From Pseudophaeomoniella oleicola (Eukaryota; Ascomycota; Eurotiomycetes; Phaeomoniellales; Phaeomoniellaceae): a stretch of 64,000 nucleotides of DNA. The stretch is from NCBI GenBank assembly GCA_003868215.1, contig QWDQ01000020.1, positions 62,001-126,000 of the forward strand, in the 5' to 3' direction. A program made the translations under genes and the position numbers. Below are positions 33,363 through 44,846 of the stretch, in pieces. The first letter of the stretch is position 1. Each line of letters begins with the position of its first letter. The notes beneath the pieces are model-generated. The model did no database searches, had not been told where the DNA came from, and worked only from the letters and a program-made list of their open reading frames with translations.

Positions 33363-36183
33363 GTCGCCTCTGACGTGTATATGAATGATGAAGCGTTTGA
33401 CAAGATGTGAATTCAACAAAAGGGAAGGAAATCTGAACAAATAAACGTATAAAAGATTTGAGAAATAGTTCAGAGCAGCCGTAGAATTGCACCAGTGGCT
33501 TGCTGTGTTGCATAAATCAATAGCATAATGGAGAAAATTTGAGAGCACACCGACTATTGGATAACTACCAATGAAACGTTGTTGTTTCAATTCATATCCC
33601 GGTTAGAGCCTGGTCGGTACACCCGTTATCAGTATAGTACCTTAGCAGTTGATAGATTGTATGAACCTGGTCTAGGTGTACTAGGCATGTCAAGCTTGTG
33701 GCTTCGTTTAGAGCTCTTCTGGATGCGACGGGGATTGTAAAGGGACGTTACAATGCACGCCTGTCTCAATTTGAGACTCGACGACCAGGTTTCGAATAGA
33801 AGGCTTCCAGGTTGAAAATACATTCACACACACGAGGTGGCGAGGTGGATACCTGTTGACTTCCCCAAAAGGGTCCAACGTCCGGTAAGATAAACCGAGA
33901 AAGAGACCTCGAGCTTCCTTGCGCTCGTTCACGTTCGCTAGGAAACGGTGGGGTGATGTTGACATGCTAAGTAGCGTCTCGAGGAGTCTCGAGGCGTGGT
34001 AGGACGAGAGTTACTACGTAGTAGAGATCATTCTGGCCAAAGCGCAATTCTGCGTGCTTTTTCTTCCGACTGCAGATCTCAGGTGATCCACGAATACTAT
34101 GGTACAATCCAGAGAAGCCAGTTCAATCGATCGGGAGATAGGTCGTGAAGGTGTGCGTTGACCATCAGATTGCCCATCCTTACTTTATGTTGCAAAGATC
34201 TGCCTTGACCCATGTTCATAAATGACAATATGGATCAGTGCCGCGGAAGGGGGGAAGTTCGGGACTATTCCCTGCGGGATTAAGCGAGTCGGCGAGTGTA
34301 AATTCCTTGTTGGCTTCTTGCTAGGATTCGTGTGGAGTCGTACAAGGGCTCGGACAGGTATATGAGTGGTTGCGCTTCTCTCCTTGACTACCTTATGCAG
34401 GCTATTACTAGAAGCAGCTTTTCAGCATGGGTTGTGGTCGTGGTGGTCACACTCGAGCAGAGGCTCTGAAGTTGATTGAGGTGGAGATAGTAACGTTACA
34501 TATTCCCCATTCAATTTCCTGCTACACAATTTCTCAGCGCTTTGCTTGTTCCTCTTGTGTTGTTCGTATTGGTGGATAAAGAGACGGTGAATTCAGAGTT
34601 GAAGTTATATGGAGCTTTGTTCAAATGGTCAAGAAGCGTGTGCTTTACTTCGTCTTAGATTGTTAGATCAGAGGCAGTTGACCCGGCGAGAAGAGAAGAG
34701 AAGAGACGAGACGAGGCGAGGCGGGGAAGATAATAGCGTAAAGCCATGATTACAGCGTCCTCGTCAACCAATTATGCTTACTTTGATATGTCTCGTTGTG
34801 TGTGTGTGACGATAAACTGCTTCATCTTCTCATCCCGTGCAAACCGACCTTCTATCACCTACTTCATTGGGCCAGGATCCTCGTCTTAATATCGAATTCC
34901 ATGTCACAGAAAATCTCGGTAACCTGATTGATCGGAAATGTATAGGCTTGCAGTATCTCGCTTGTACGTCAACCGTCACCTGGCTTACAGCAAGTGTGCA
35001 GGGATACGTGCCAGGGGCATTTATACCCCAGTTCCATCCGATCATATCATACAGTCCTATTACTCGATCCCGTTCACGTAAAAATCCACAGCCTCGATCG
35101 TCGCAAGTATTGATCATCTTTTACTAGGACGATCCTACGCGAACACCAAACATCTCATCGAAGAACACGAGATATGCCCGAAACGGCGACAGTCTAGAAT
35201 TACTCGAGTGATATTGGACCCTACGAACTGTACTGCCGATGAGAGCATTTCCCCTTTAGGTCTTAAATCCCTCTGCAAGCAGTCTACGCGTCTCCCTATC
35301 GATAAACCACAATTCCATTATTTCAGTCGTCGCAAATCGATCCTAGAAGGCCGGGATGGCGCCGTGCCGGTTGGATACCCAGGAACATCATCCCCGGCAC
35401 TTCTACCACATTGTCACCCGGTAAACGTCATGCGAAGTGCCAGGAAAGAGCATTGCCTCGGGACGTGGACATAATAGCCTCGTTCAATTTGCATAATGTG
35501 GCGGAATACCGAGGCCATCACTGGCCCAAGTATCCATGTCGTATCTTTTGACTTTTGGCCGTCGTCGGATTTCATTTGGCAACCTACGAGATCCCGGAAA
35601 TGGTGACATTGATCCACCGGCACCTCCGTGCTTCTCCTGCGACTTTGCCGACCTTTCTTTTTTCTTTAGGGTCCGGTTTATAGCCGATTAAATTGCAAGT
35701 TTCTCACTCGTCAAATATGGAAGCACGCCGGACTAGGTTCGCCAAGGTGTTGGCATTGCGTGGGCGAAATGGTATACACTGCATCCCCCGTTTCAGCGTT
35801 CCAACGAGCTGGATGAACGTGCCAGGCACAGTGCATTATACCGGGTTCCATTGGAATTTCAACCCCCGTTGTAATGTTGCCCAATCTAACGCCGTTGAGG
35901 AACACGATCCTTTCAAAGAGCCCAGAACTATCCAGGTACTAGGATCTGGGAATGCGACAGAAGCGAGCCTTCCTACTGCAGAGTTATCGAGCTTTGTGAG
36001 CTATCACACATCAGTCCTGTACCTGATATCGCTCTCATGCCAGTTCTGGGATTGAACACTGTTGTTTGGATATACATTTAGTACCGTCCTACCCTTCGTT
36101 GCATCGGAGCTTCTTCATCTTTCACTCACTTTTACTTGTATTCATATTAAACCTGTCACTCTTCACCTAGGTGGCGTTTGAAC
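33363..36183. other. Longest gene-free stretch (2.8 kb)
   Basis: No coding region was supported in this stretch; the longest frame (120 codons near 35693) resembles nothing I know. Notable bits are TACTACGTAGTA at 34012-34023 and a GAGAAGAGAAG to GACGAGGCGAGG purine run near 34684-34722. It separates the MFS gene from the divergent rhodopsin-domain gene. Confidence 0.5.
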
Positions 36184-37650
36184 ATGGCACCGGATGCAAA
36201 AGTACTGTCAGATGTCCACCATCGTCAAAAGTTTGTCCTTGTCACCACTACTGTCCTCATCATTCTTTCCACTGCTTCTGTATTTGGTCGAGTATGGGCT
36301 CGCAGTCTGACAAGGCAGCATCTACGCTCTGATGATTGGTTTATGTGTCTTGCTTTACCATTTTCCTATATCGACGGCATATGCCAGTACCTAGGTAAGG
36401 ATCTTTTACCCCCGACCTTTCATCGATCCAGTGACTTACACATTGACAGCCTTACATTACGGTCTAGGAAAGCATGAACGGGCCGTTGCCAAACCTGATC
36501 AAATAGCTTTCAGAAAGGTAAGTGATGCTAGACTGCCTCAGTTCTGCCAGACATCAAATTAGGCAAGGCTTTCGGTATAGCCATACTGACTTACACCAGG
36601 TTCTTTTCGCACTTCAAAGAGGAAATCCGCCATGCCTTTTTTGTGTGAAAACATCTATCCTTTTGTTCTACACACACATCTTTGCAACACAGCGATTCAG
36701 ACGTGTTGCTTGGGCTATGATTGTCATCACCGGCATGTGGGCAATCGCTGCCTTCTTCAGTAATATGCTCCAATGCATGCCGGTCGCTTTTTTCTGGGAC
36801 AAAACCATAAAAGGGGGAAAATGTCTCCCGATCACACCCATCGGTGTCTCAAATGCTTCTTTGTCACTCGCTGGCGATGTGATTATTCTGATCCTACCCT
36901 TACCAATGATCTGGAAACTACAATTGAACAACCGGAAAAAGTTAGCCTTGACCGGCATCTTTCTTCTTGGAGCATTGTAAGTTACCTTTACCACGTTATA
37001 ATCTTGTCGTCATCGGCTGGTCAAGCTTTAGCGGAAGCATTGACGCTGCCTTTTTTCTAACGTTCAGCACCGCCCCTATATCTCGGAAATACATTGCTAA
37101 CGTGTTATCTTGCAGCGTTTGCGTCATCTCCCTCATTCGCATTATTCTTCTCCCCAGACTCAATCTCAGAGATGCAACCTATTCACAAGTCTATCCCGGT
37201 ATCCTCACCTACGCTGAACTTGCGGTTGCCATTATCTGCGGCAACCTTCCGGTCATGGGTCCTCTATTTGGTCGATGGTTCAAACATAAACTTACTTCGG
37301 ATCGTTCAAAAGGGAATGGATATGGGTATGGTCAAAGCGGGAGCACCAATGCCAACATACGAAGTGGACACCTGGGAACAAGCAGAAGTGCGAACCATGT
37401 TGCGAGAAAAGATGGATTCTCTAGAATGACTGATTCGCATGGTAGCCCCAAAGGTGATGACGCCAGCGACGTTGAGTTAACGAGCACCAGCAACAAAGGC
37501 GATTACGGGATCGAAGTCAGAACAGATATCGAACTCGACTACAGAGTCAACGAACAACACCATCCAAGGCACGATGGTAGCATTGAAGATATGGAATCCG
37601 GAAGGGTACCTAAAGCGTTTGTGGCGAATGGACAGTCATTCCTGAAATAG
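36184..37650 (+). CDS. Fungal rhodopsin-domain integral membrane protein (seven TM)
   Basis: Member of the large ascomycete family of seven-helix rhodopsin-domain membrane proteins (PF20684 type), mostly of unknown function. Exons 36184-36394, 36450-36517, 36600-36976 and 37116-37650 encode 396 residues. Landmarks in family order: VFGRVWARSLTRQHLRSDDW, the second-helix loop ALHYGLGKHERAV made by the first splice, VKTSILLFYTHIF, a W-x-C-like region near CMPVAFFWDKTIKGGKCLP, SLAGDVIILILPLPMIWKL, GAFVCVISLIRIILL across the third splice, and YAELAVAIICGNLPVM. The final 150 residues are a polar cytoplasmic tail. Introns are 55, 82 and 139 nt. It is near the metabolite genes but on the other strand, so linkage is uncertain. 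Confidence 0.85.
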
Positions 37651-38553
37651 GACAATAGCTTTGTGTTCTTGTCGTTCATCATCGTGGTTTCGAATGTTCT
37701 CTTATGATTTCACATGTCTCTAGGTGGGAGGTTTATCTGCTTTTTCTAGATATCACATACTCGCTACTAGATACTTCTTTACACAAAGAAAATAATTAGA
37801 AACGGTATCAAAATGGATCCCTTCTGTCTAGAAAATTGTCACATTAGAATATCATTCATTACCCATTTGTATCCCCTATAACACAGCAAAATAGGTAGAG
37901 ACCTGAAGGTGAGGTAGTAGTAGCACTTGTACCCAGCGTGAAGTGAAGTGACCATTTGGAGAGTATCTACCTACCTACCTACCTACCTACATACATACAT
38001 ACATACTTACCGCCAGATCTTCCAACTTTTTTTACTCCGGTCCTCAACCAAGATAGGTAGGTAGGTAGATAGATAGATAGATAGATGACTTCTCCTAGCC
38101 GTGTACAAGTCCTCTCTCGTAAAAAAGAAAAAATATTTATTTATTTATTTATTTTTATTTTTATTTTTTTGAGCAGAAATTGTTATTTGGTGTCTAGGAT
38201 GCTGTCCTTCTTTCTCTTTCTTTCTTTCTTTCTCTCTCTCTCTCACACACAATTGCTTATTGGTTTTCAAAAAGAGAATACAAGGGGAGCAGTAGTCATG
38301 ATAATATCAAAAGGGAAGAGGGGATGTACGAAAAGAGGAAAGATCGTGTCTTATCTTCGTTATTGTCTTCGAAGAAAGAGAAGAAGGGGATTGGGGGAAT
38401 GAAAGGATTTCAATGTGAGTTGCTTAGAAGAGTTATCTTAGTAGAGGTACGTAAGGGATTGGCCTGGGATGTTTGTCTCTATCTATGGGAGTAGGTATGT
38501 ACGGTACAAGGCTAGGTGGTGGTGGTGACGAACGGGGACGCAGACTATTCACG
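37651..38553. other. Convergent intergenic region rich in tetranucleotide repeats
   Basis: It lies between the converging rhodopsin-domain and Dbp8 genes. TACC and TACA repeats occupy about 37968-38008, TAGG and TAGA repeats about 38055-38085, a TTTA run about 38134-38165 and a CTTT/CT/CA run about 38205-38250. No gene was supported. Confidence 0.6.
37968..38085. repeat. TACC/TACA and TAGG/TAGA tetranucleotide tracts
   Basis: One tract of TACC then TACA units is followed about 45 bp later by a tract of TAGG then TAGA units, roughly complementary to the first. Confidence 0.85.
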
Positions 38554-40158
38554 TCAGTTCTCAACCCTGAATTTCCTTTTAGCCCGTCTCCCCTTCAGAT
38601 CAATGCCCTGGTCGATCTCACGCATAGCTTCCACCCTTGCCTCACCGACCTGTTTCAGAACGTTCCCACGTACGACTCTCGTTTCTACATTTACGCCTTC
38701 TTCTTGCCATTCGACCATTTTGCTGCTCGTGTACTCTTCGATGCCGAGGATTAGGTCGACGTCGCGCTGGCCAACGAATGTGGTGCTGGTGCCTTCCCTG
38801 CCTGCACGTGCTGTACGACCCACACGGTGGACATAAGTGGCTGGGTCACGAGGGACGTCGTAGTTGACGACTAGTGAGACGGAGGGGATATCGAGACCAC
38901 GGGAAGCGACATCTGTGGCAATCAGAATACGCGATTTGCGCGCACGAAAGTCGGATAAGTTCGCTGTTCGCTGTGCTTGGGGCATGTGAGAGTGAAGAGT
39001 GGATAGTGTAAAGGGTTGGGGATTAACTTTGCGAAATGTGCGTGTCAGAAGGTCTGCTGTTGACGCTCGATTGGTAAATATCAGAACTGATGGCATGGCT
39101 TCGTTGACGGGAGTCTGCAGAAGCGTCATCAGATAAGCCGGTTTCTGAGTTGGAGGAACAAGGAGGTAAGTTTGGCTCAGGGTAGCTGGAACGAGTGATG
39201 CTGCACTTCCAGGATTGTCAGACGTTGGATTCGATGAAACTTCGGTAACAAAGATCGGAGGACGATCAGCTGGACGAGGAAGTGACTTCAATGCTCTGAC
39301 TTCTGGAGTGACGGTAGCAGTGAACAGAAGCGTATGGCGCTTGGATGATGGAGGCATCGCAGACAAACATGTCTCAACATCCGGCAACATTGATCCTTTC
39401 CCCGAAGTCAGCAGTCGATCTGCTTCATCGAGCACGACAACCTTGACTCTGTTTAGGCCGCGGAGTGTATCTGCTCCTGAACTTCGAACATGATCAGCCA
39501 GTCGACCAGGAGTTGCGATCACGACATGCGGTCGTTGTGCCAAAGCCAGTGCTTGGGCTTCCAGGTCTGCTCCACCTGTAATCAATATCGACTTCAGCGA
39601 CTGAGGTGCGCCCAAGGCAAGGAACTGCTCATGTATCTGCAATGCCAGCTCCCGTGTCGGTGTCAAGATTACCGCGTAGATACCGAAAGGATCCTCCGCC
39701 CACTTTTGTAATATCGGTACAGCGAATGCTATGGTCTTTCCTGTACCTGTCCGACTACCACCTATACAATCCCGTCCTTTCAGTACCTCTGGTATGCATG
39801 ATTTCTGAATCGCAGTTGGACGTCTCACTTGTAAGGCCGAAAGAGACGCGACCAGCCAGGGAGCGACGCCCAATGAAGTAAAGGTGGTATCATGTTGAAT
39901 AGAAGTGACTGGGGGAGGTGCCTCGGGATCTTCGACCTCTTCCTGTTCGACATCTTGTCTGCTTTGTGGTACTGCACTCCGTCGGATGCGTGATGGTGCA
40001 AAGAAAGATTCATCAGGAGCGGTGAGAGGTTTTTCTTCGTCATTGGAAGACTCGGATACTCTACGTCGTTTCGGGCTGCGATGATGATCATGGTCTTCGA
40101 AGTCGGAAGATGAACCTTCAGAGGAACTCTCATGTGAAATGACCTTAGAGCCTGCCAT
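38554..40158 (-). CDS. DBP8: Dbp8 DEAD-box RNA helicase
   Basis: Nucleolar ATP-dependent RNA helicase needed for 40S ribosomal subunit assembly in yeast. One exon, 534 residues. After a Ser/acidic N-terminus with a basic patch PKRRR comes the helicase core: the Q-motif region [10 protein letters not shown] to [11 protein letters not shown], motif [11 protein letters not shown] (about 133-142, with the SRTG variant seen in Dbp8), [19 protein letters not shown] (DEAD 244-247), FTAT in place of the usual SAT, and [10 protein letters not shown]. The length and the SRTG and FTAT variants point to Dbp8 among DEAD-box proteins. The start is the first ATG of the frame. Confidence 0.92.
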   Translation of the reverse strand: MAGSKVISHESSSEGSSSDFEDHDHHRSPKRRRVSESSNDEEKPLTAPDESFFAPSRIRRSAVPQSRQDVEQEEVEDPEAPPPVTSIQHDTTFTSLGVAPWLVASLSALQVRRPTAIQKSCIPEVLKGRDCIGGSRTGTGKTIAFAVPILQKWAEDPFGIYAVILTPTRELALQIHEQFLALGAPQSLKSILITGGADLEAQALALAQRPHVVIATPGRLADHVRSSGADTLRGLNRVKVVVLDEADRLLTSGKGSMLPDVETCLSAMPPSSKRHTLLFTATVTPEVRALKSLPRPADRPPIFVTEVSSNPTSDNPGSAASLVPATLSQTYLLVPPTQKPAYLMTLLQTPVNEAMPSVLIFTNRASTADLLTRTFRKVNPQPFTLSTLHSHMPQAQRTANLSDFRARKSRILIATDVASRGLDIPSVSLVVNYDVPRDPATYVHRVGRTARAGREGTSTTFVGQRDVDLILGIEEYTSSKMVEWQEEGVNVETRVVRGNVLKQVGEARVEAMREIDQGIDLKGRRAKRKFRVEN

Positions 40159-41174
40159 GATTTAGGCCTACTTACGGTCAGGACTGTGACTGTCCCTCGC
40201 AAAGATGTTCGGCTTGATGCGACAAACAGAGACTCCCAGACACTCACAGACACTCGTAAAGAATTCCAGACAAAAAAAAATCTCCGCATGGGCGATAAGA
40301 TAAGGCAAAGAGCGGGAACTATTCCGCAAGATACGATACACCAACCAAGGAGAAAATGTCATCATATACAACGGCGAGTAGACGTCCGGAAAGCTCCATG
40401 AACGGGTAATCATGATGCTGAGGATCTATCCTGACCTCGCAGGCATGATGATTACTTTGCAGCCATTTCAATCAGATGGCGATGAAGGTGACCGTCTGGA
40501 CAGAGTCTCTATGTTGCAACCACTAATGCTGGGCGAGAAGAGCGACACAAAGTCTCCAATCGACTCCAATTCCCTGCACTTGAGGTAAGTGACTCGGTGA
40601 CCAGCTTAAGATCGTCGCTATCTTTGTCTAACTTGATCAGCTCTCATTCCCTGGTGAGAGTGCCAACATCTCGGTGGTGAGTATATACACCAAAGTACGG
40701 GGACGGAGCCGGTTTCCGGTGACACGATCATTTTCGTATTGGTTTTGGTACATTCCTCCCGCCAGTTCAGTGACGTAGGAGTCTGAACGTGACTATCATT
40801 TCTCAGATCATACACTCGGGGAACCTCATCTCACGATACCCAACTTCAGACACTCAAGTTGAACACCCTGCACCCCAATTATCACTGCTCTTTAACTCCA
40901 ATGATTTTACGACAATATATCCCCCATAAACCCCAGTCTTCTGAAACCATCGTCCCCAGTATCAAATCAGGCAAGTAAGTTGATGATCATCACTGCTCTG
41001 TCCTACTATTATCGAAGAGAAGATTTCGGATCTCGAAAGAGGATACATTCCCTTGAGCTGTGTCATCTTCTGTCCTGTTGTTACTGTTCCTTGCCTAGAG
41101 ACGTGCTGCTGCTGAAGTCCTAACAACAGTTCTAGTTCTGCTTGTGGTTACGAGCAACGTCTCGTTTGACCACC
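40159..41174. promoter_or_regulatory. Divergent region between DBP8 and SDR genes, with intron-like signals
   Basis: This spacer of 1 kb holds a well-formed intron (40585-40640: GTAAGT donor, TCTAAC branch, CAG acceptor). The SDR gene may therefore have a spliced 5' leader, or a small gene may lie here (see the separate entry). Confidence 0.4.
40445..40680 (+). CDS. Candidate small spliced frame of 59 residues, or leader of the SDR gene
   Basis: ATG at 40445 opens a frame that crosses the canonical intron 40585-40640 and ends at a TGA at 40680, giving 59 residues that begin MMITLQPFQSDGDEGD. A second frame over the same exons (YVATTNAGREERHKVSNRLQ, then FPALELSFPGESANISV) also crosses the intron open but has no start codon. 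The intron is more convincing than either frame. No family was recognised. Confidence 0.22.
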
Positions 41175-42053
41175 ATGCCATCAATCGCTAGAAATATCAT
41201 CGTCACTGGAGGCGCCCGTGGCCTTGGTCGTTGCATTACCCGCCATTTACTGAACGAATCGGCCTCTCACCGTGTATATCTCCTAGACATTATGAGGGAT
41301 GAGTTGACCTACACGGCAACCAATCATCTGAAATCCTTCTACGACAGCAAACGACTTGGATACTCGGTCATAGATCTATCTGACGCCAAAGCAGTCCGAT
41401 CAGCCATAAAAGAAGCCGCGACAGAGTTCTTTCCCGACAATCGGATCGATGTACTCGTCAACAATGCAGGTCTAGCCGCTCCAGGTTGGTCTGAGGGCAA
41501 AACTCTGGAAGACGAATCTACCCTCGATGAATGGAACAAATACCTTGCCACCAATCTCACAGGTCCTTATCTCGCCAGTCAAGCCGTGATACCTTACATG
41601 AAACAACCGCTCCAAGAATCGAGTACCTCGAATTCCAACATCGGCTCCGACACTCCAATTGGCGGTTGCATAATCAACATGTCTTCATTCCGCGCTCACT
41701 TTTCCGACCTAGACAGCGAACCCTACGGTGCCACCAAAGCTGGCCTCCTCGGCCTTACCCACTCCATGGCCGTCAGCTGTCAACGCTGGAACATCCGTGT
41801 CAACGCCGTCCTCCCCGGCTTCATGTCAGCGATCCACGAATGCCGTGATGGCGACGAGGGTAAGATCGGCTCCTGGGAAGAGCGGCACCCCACGCACGAC
41901 AAGACCCATTTGTCACATCTGGTCAATCGCGTCGGGAAGGCCGAGGACATCGCCGAGGCGATTTCGTATTTGATTGGAGCGGGATTTGTGACTGGCCAAG
42001 AGCTGATTGTCGATGGCGGGCTGAGTATAATGAAAGAGAGGGATAATGTTTGA
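41175..42053 (+). CDS. Short-chain dehydrogenase/reductase (classical SDR)
   Basis: NAD(P)-dependent oxidoreductase, 292 residues, one exon. The cofactor motif TGGARGLG is at 11-18, LVNNAGLA near 94-101, a serine in INMSSF near 170 and the catalytic YGATK at 184-188, followed by NAVLPGFM and the usual end FVTGQELIVDGGLSI. The open frame extends to a TTG upstream, but the first ATG (41175) sits just before the nucleotide-binding strand in a good context, so I chose it. The substrate cannot be told. There is no leader peptide. It converges with the VPS62-like gene. Confidence 0.9.
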   Translation: MPSIARNIIVTGGARGLGRCITRHLLNESASHRVYLLDIMRDELTYTATNHLKSFYDSKRLGYSVIDLSDAKAVRSAIKEAATEFFPDNRIDVLVNNAGLAAPGWSEGKTLEDESTLDEWNKYLATNLTGPYLASQAVIPYMKQPLQESSTSNSNIGSDTPIGGCIINMSSFRAHFSDLDSEPYGATKAGLLGLTHSMAVSCQRWNIRVNAVLPGFMSAIHECRDGDEGKIGSWEERHPTHDKTHLSHLVNRVGKAEDIAEAISYLIGAGFVTGQELIVDGGLSIMKERDNV

Positions 42054-42583
42054 GTGAGCCCAGTGATTGCGAATTTGACTGATCACGTCGCTAAAGATTG
42101 GGTATCGGAATTTAAAAGTGAGAGCGTTTCATTTTCAGGTAGACACGACTACCACGAATACATATGTATCTAACCAACTACGTCCTCTCCTTGCCATCTC
42201 ATCCCTTCCCTTCTCTTCCCTTCCAACAAGTCCGCCAATCGAACCGTTCCGAAGCACACACAGCCTACGAACCCGAATCCGAATCCGAATATGAGCCTTA
42301 GCGAGGTATCTCTTTCATGCATACACATTTCACTCTTTCTCCTTATCACAAATCCAATCCTAGATAAGACTAGAAATGGAATGGCAAGGAGTTGTGAAAG
42401 GGGAGGAAAGGGGGGGAAATGGAATGAATAGATATATTTACATTTCAGAGGAGATATCTTATTGTCGTTATGCAAGGTTAGAATCTATCATGAGAAGTGA
42501 TGCCGTTGAAATCTTCATCGACTTTTCTTTCCTTTCCTTTCCTTTCCTTTCCTTTCCTTTCCTTTCCTTTCCTTTCCTTTTCT
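42054..42583. other. Convergent spacer with CCTTT microsatellite
   Basis: Between the SDR and VPS62-like stop codons. Apart from the CCTTT array, CGAATCCGAATCCGAATA near 42270-42290 is a short repeat. Confidence 0.5.
42531..42580. repeat. (CCTTT)10 microsatellite
   Basis: Ten perfect CCTTT units, ending three bases from the stop codon of the VPS62-like gene. Confidence 0.93.
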
Positions 42584-43968
42584 TTACTTCAAATCACCCC
42601 TCCTTACGCCCTTCCCCTTTCTCAAAAACCAACTCGTCGTCCACCCGCCTCTGAACCCCTGACTTTCCAGCCCTTCCCTCACTTCTTTCCCTCCGTCCGC
42701 GCGCAGGCTTTGATGCAGCACGCCCAGATGCGCCACGAAGTTTTGCACGCCTCGAACGGAGCGAGCGGTGAATTTGATGGCGCGGAATACGCCGGCGCCG
42801 GCCGATGCGAGGCGTGCAGTCAGGATGGGGGAGACGGTGCAGGCGCCGCCGTGCAGCGTTTTCTCGTTGCAGATCGAGGTGCGGTTTAAGGATTTTTGGA
42901 TGGGGCCGGTGGGTCCGGAGAGGTATTTGGGTTGGCCGAAGATGGTGATTTGGCCGGGGGATGAAAGCGGGGGTCGGACATTGCCCCAATGAGCGGTGAA
43001 GTTGAGCCAGTTGACGGGGTAGATAGGAGAGTAAGGGTGGAAGTTTTGGAGACTGGTGTCGTAGCTGTAGAAATAGGCGGATTGAATGGGGTCGTACAGT
43101 GATCCCTTGCTGGTGTGGTCAGTCAAGAGGATACCGGTTGGGAGGATGATGCCGGGAATTGTATGGTCGTGGTCGCCCGGCGTGGCCCAGTTGGCGTGTG
43201 TGCCATTTCCGGCATAGACCAAGGGACGAATACCAGACTTCTCCATTGCAGAATAGGTGAATGCTTCGCCCGAGGAGTGTTGGGACAACCAAAGCGATTG
43301 TGGGACGCCATCATGGAAGCGGATAGCTGTGTGTTCCCAGTCCCCAACATGGTCACCAAATTCTCCAAGGTCGATTTCGCCTAGGAACTCAATCCTGTTC
43401 CCTTGGTTGTAACTATGACATGCTTAGTTTGCGTTGTAGGAGGCAGGAACGGTATCTTACGCATAGAAGTAGAAGTAGAAAGCATCTACGACGCCGAAAC
43501 CTTTATCAACGACGATGACAGCACAGGTAGTACCTCCGTTGACTTTGCCAGCCGAATCAGGCCTGATGCCGCTAAACCACGATGGAAGTAACTCGATCTC
43601 ATCTTTCGAAGTGAGATATACCTCTCTCTTAGTTCCAAAGCTGTTGAGTTGGTCTAGATTATCGAGTGACAGCGGATCTGGAGCATCCGTGATTGTCTGA
43701 TCATGAAGTCTTGGCGTAGTGTGAACGAGTTGTTGTCCAATGTCTGAGGGAAAGTACGCTTCGTCGGTATGGAGATAGAGAAGGGGAGCTGCGAAAATCA
43801 GTTCGTGTTCCAATCCAAAGCCTCAGTGATCTCACCATATGCAGCGACGTACGACGGTATGCCATGTCGACGTTCCAAATCAGCAGCAAGACGTATTGGA
43901 TTCGGAGCACCGAATGCATATTGAACGGCACAAGGTACGAGCAAAAGCATCAACCTCCATGTTGACAT
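42584..43968 (-). CDS. Secreted VPS62-like protein
   Basis: Resembles fungal Vps62 and DUF946-type proteins; Vps62 was linked to vacuolar protein sorting in yeast, but the biochemical role is unknown. Exons 43968-43836, 43788-43461 and 43412-42584 encode 429 residues. The N-terminus is a likely signal peptide (WRLMLLLVPCAVQYAFG). Family motifs follow in order: YVAAYAPLLYLHTDEAYFPS (made by the first splice), REVYLTSKDEIELLPSWF, VDAFYFYFYAYNQGNR (second splice), GDHVGDWEHTAIRF, LSQHSSGEAFTYSA and NGTHANWATPGDHDH. Several NxS/T sites suggest glycosylation. Introns are 47 and 48 nt. The start is the ATG directly before the signal peptide. Confidence 0.85.
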
Positions 43969-44846
43969 TGTGCAAAGGAAGGCGGCAGCAACGATTATCA
44001 ACGCATTTCAGTGAACTTCGTACGCAAGGTGTAATGGGAACGAGCGGGCTTAGAGACAGTAAAACACGTTAATAATTTTCTCGCGGGCATGGAAAGACAT
44101 TGGGTTCCTCAACGTCCATCAACGAGGTTTCAACGTTGATGGGAGGCGTCAGAAATGAGTGACCTAGGAAATACGACGAAACGAGTGTCGCAAAGTAGTA
44201 GTTGATGAGAAAAGAGTATATACATTTCGGATTGAGGCCAGAATGAAGAAGCGCGCGTCAGCTGTTCAGTAAGCTAGGCAGGGCTAGAAGAGGCATCCCA
44301 TCGTGCCACTTATTGTGGCCTAGGTCGGTATGAGCTTGCAAGATTTAGGATATACCGGAGTTGATATCGTGTATTGTTCTAGAGGCAGTGATTGGTAAAG
44401 TCCACGTAAAGTAGAATGCCGAAGGAGGGGGCGATGGGGGCGATGCTCGATCTCGCCAAGCCTCGGGTACCGAAATAGATTTGCTTGTACTAACTTCAAT
44501 CCCCGTAGCCATTGGCCCCGACGAGGTGGCATCATGTTAAATACCAATGGCGTCTTCGCCCATCAAACGTGTTGATCAAGATAGGATGATACTTTCGTTC
44601 TGTCTAGGCTCGCATCATTATCCCGCGCAATTACGTTCTCGGCTTTCAACTTGACATCAACCATCTCAACCCGCCTGAACTCTGTCGATGTCTAACTGGT
44701 TCATGAGCAACAAGTCCTCCTAACCTCATCAGAACCCACTAAGCTAGACTTGAGACTGTGCTCAGCCTGTGCCAATTTCCTTTGTCATACGCTCAATCAT
44801 GTTGCTAGACATCCTGCGGCGCTTCTGCTCCTGATTTGATGGCACG
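43969..44846. other. Intergenic region, nothing recognised
   Basis: About 880 bp between two minus-strand genes, containing the promoter of the VPS62-like gene and the 3' flank of the next. The inverted words CAACGTCCATCAACGAGG and CAACGTTGATGG near 44109-44141 were the only structure noted. Confidence 0.4.

Noticed and set aside
35693-36055. 120-codon plus-strand frame before the rhodopsin-domain gene
   Set aside because: It has no recognisable sequence and competes with an antisense frame. The ATG context is poor and no homology could be named.
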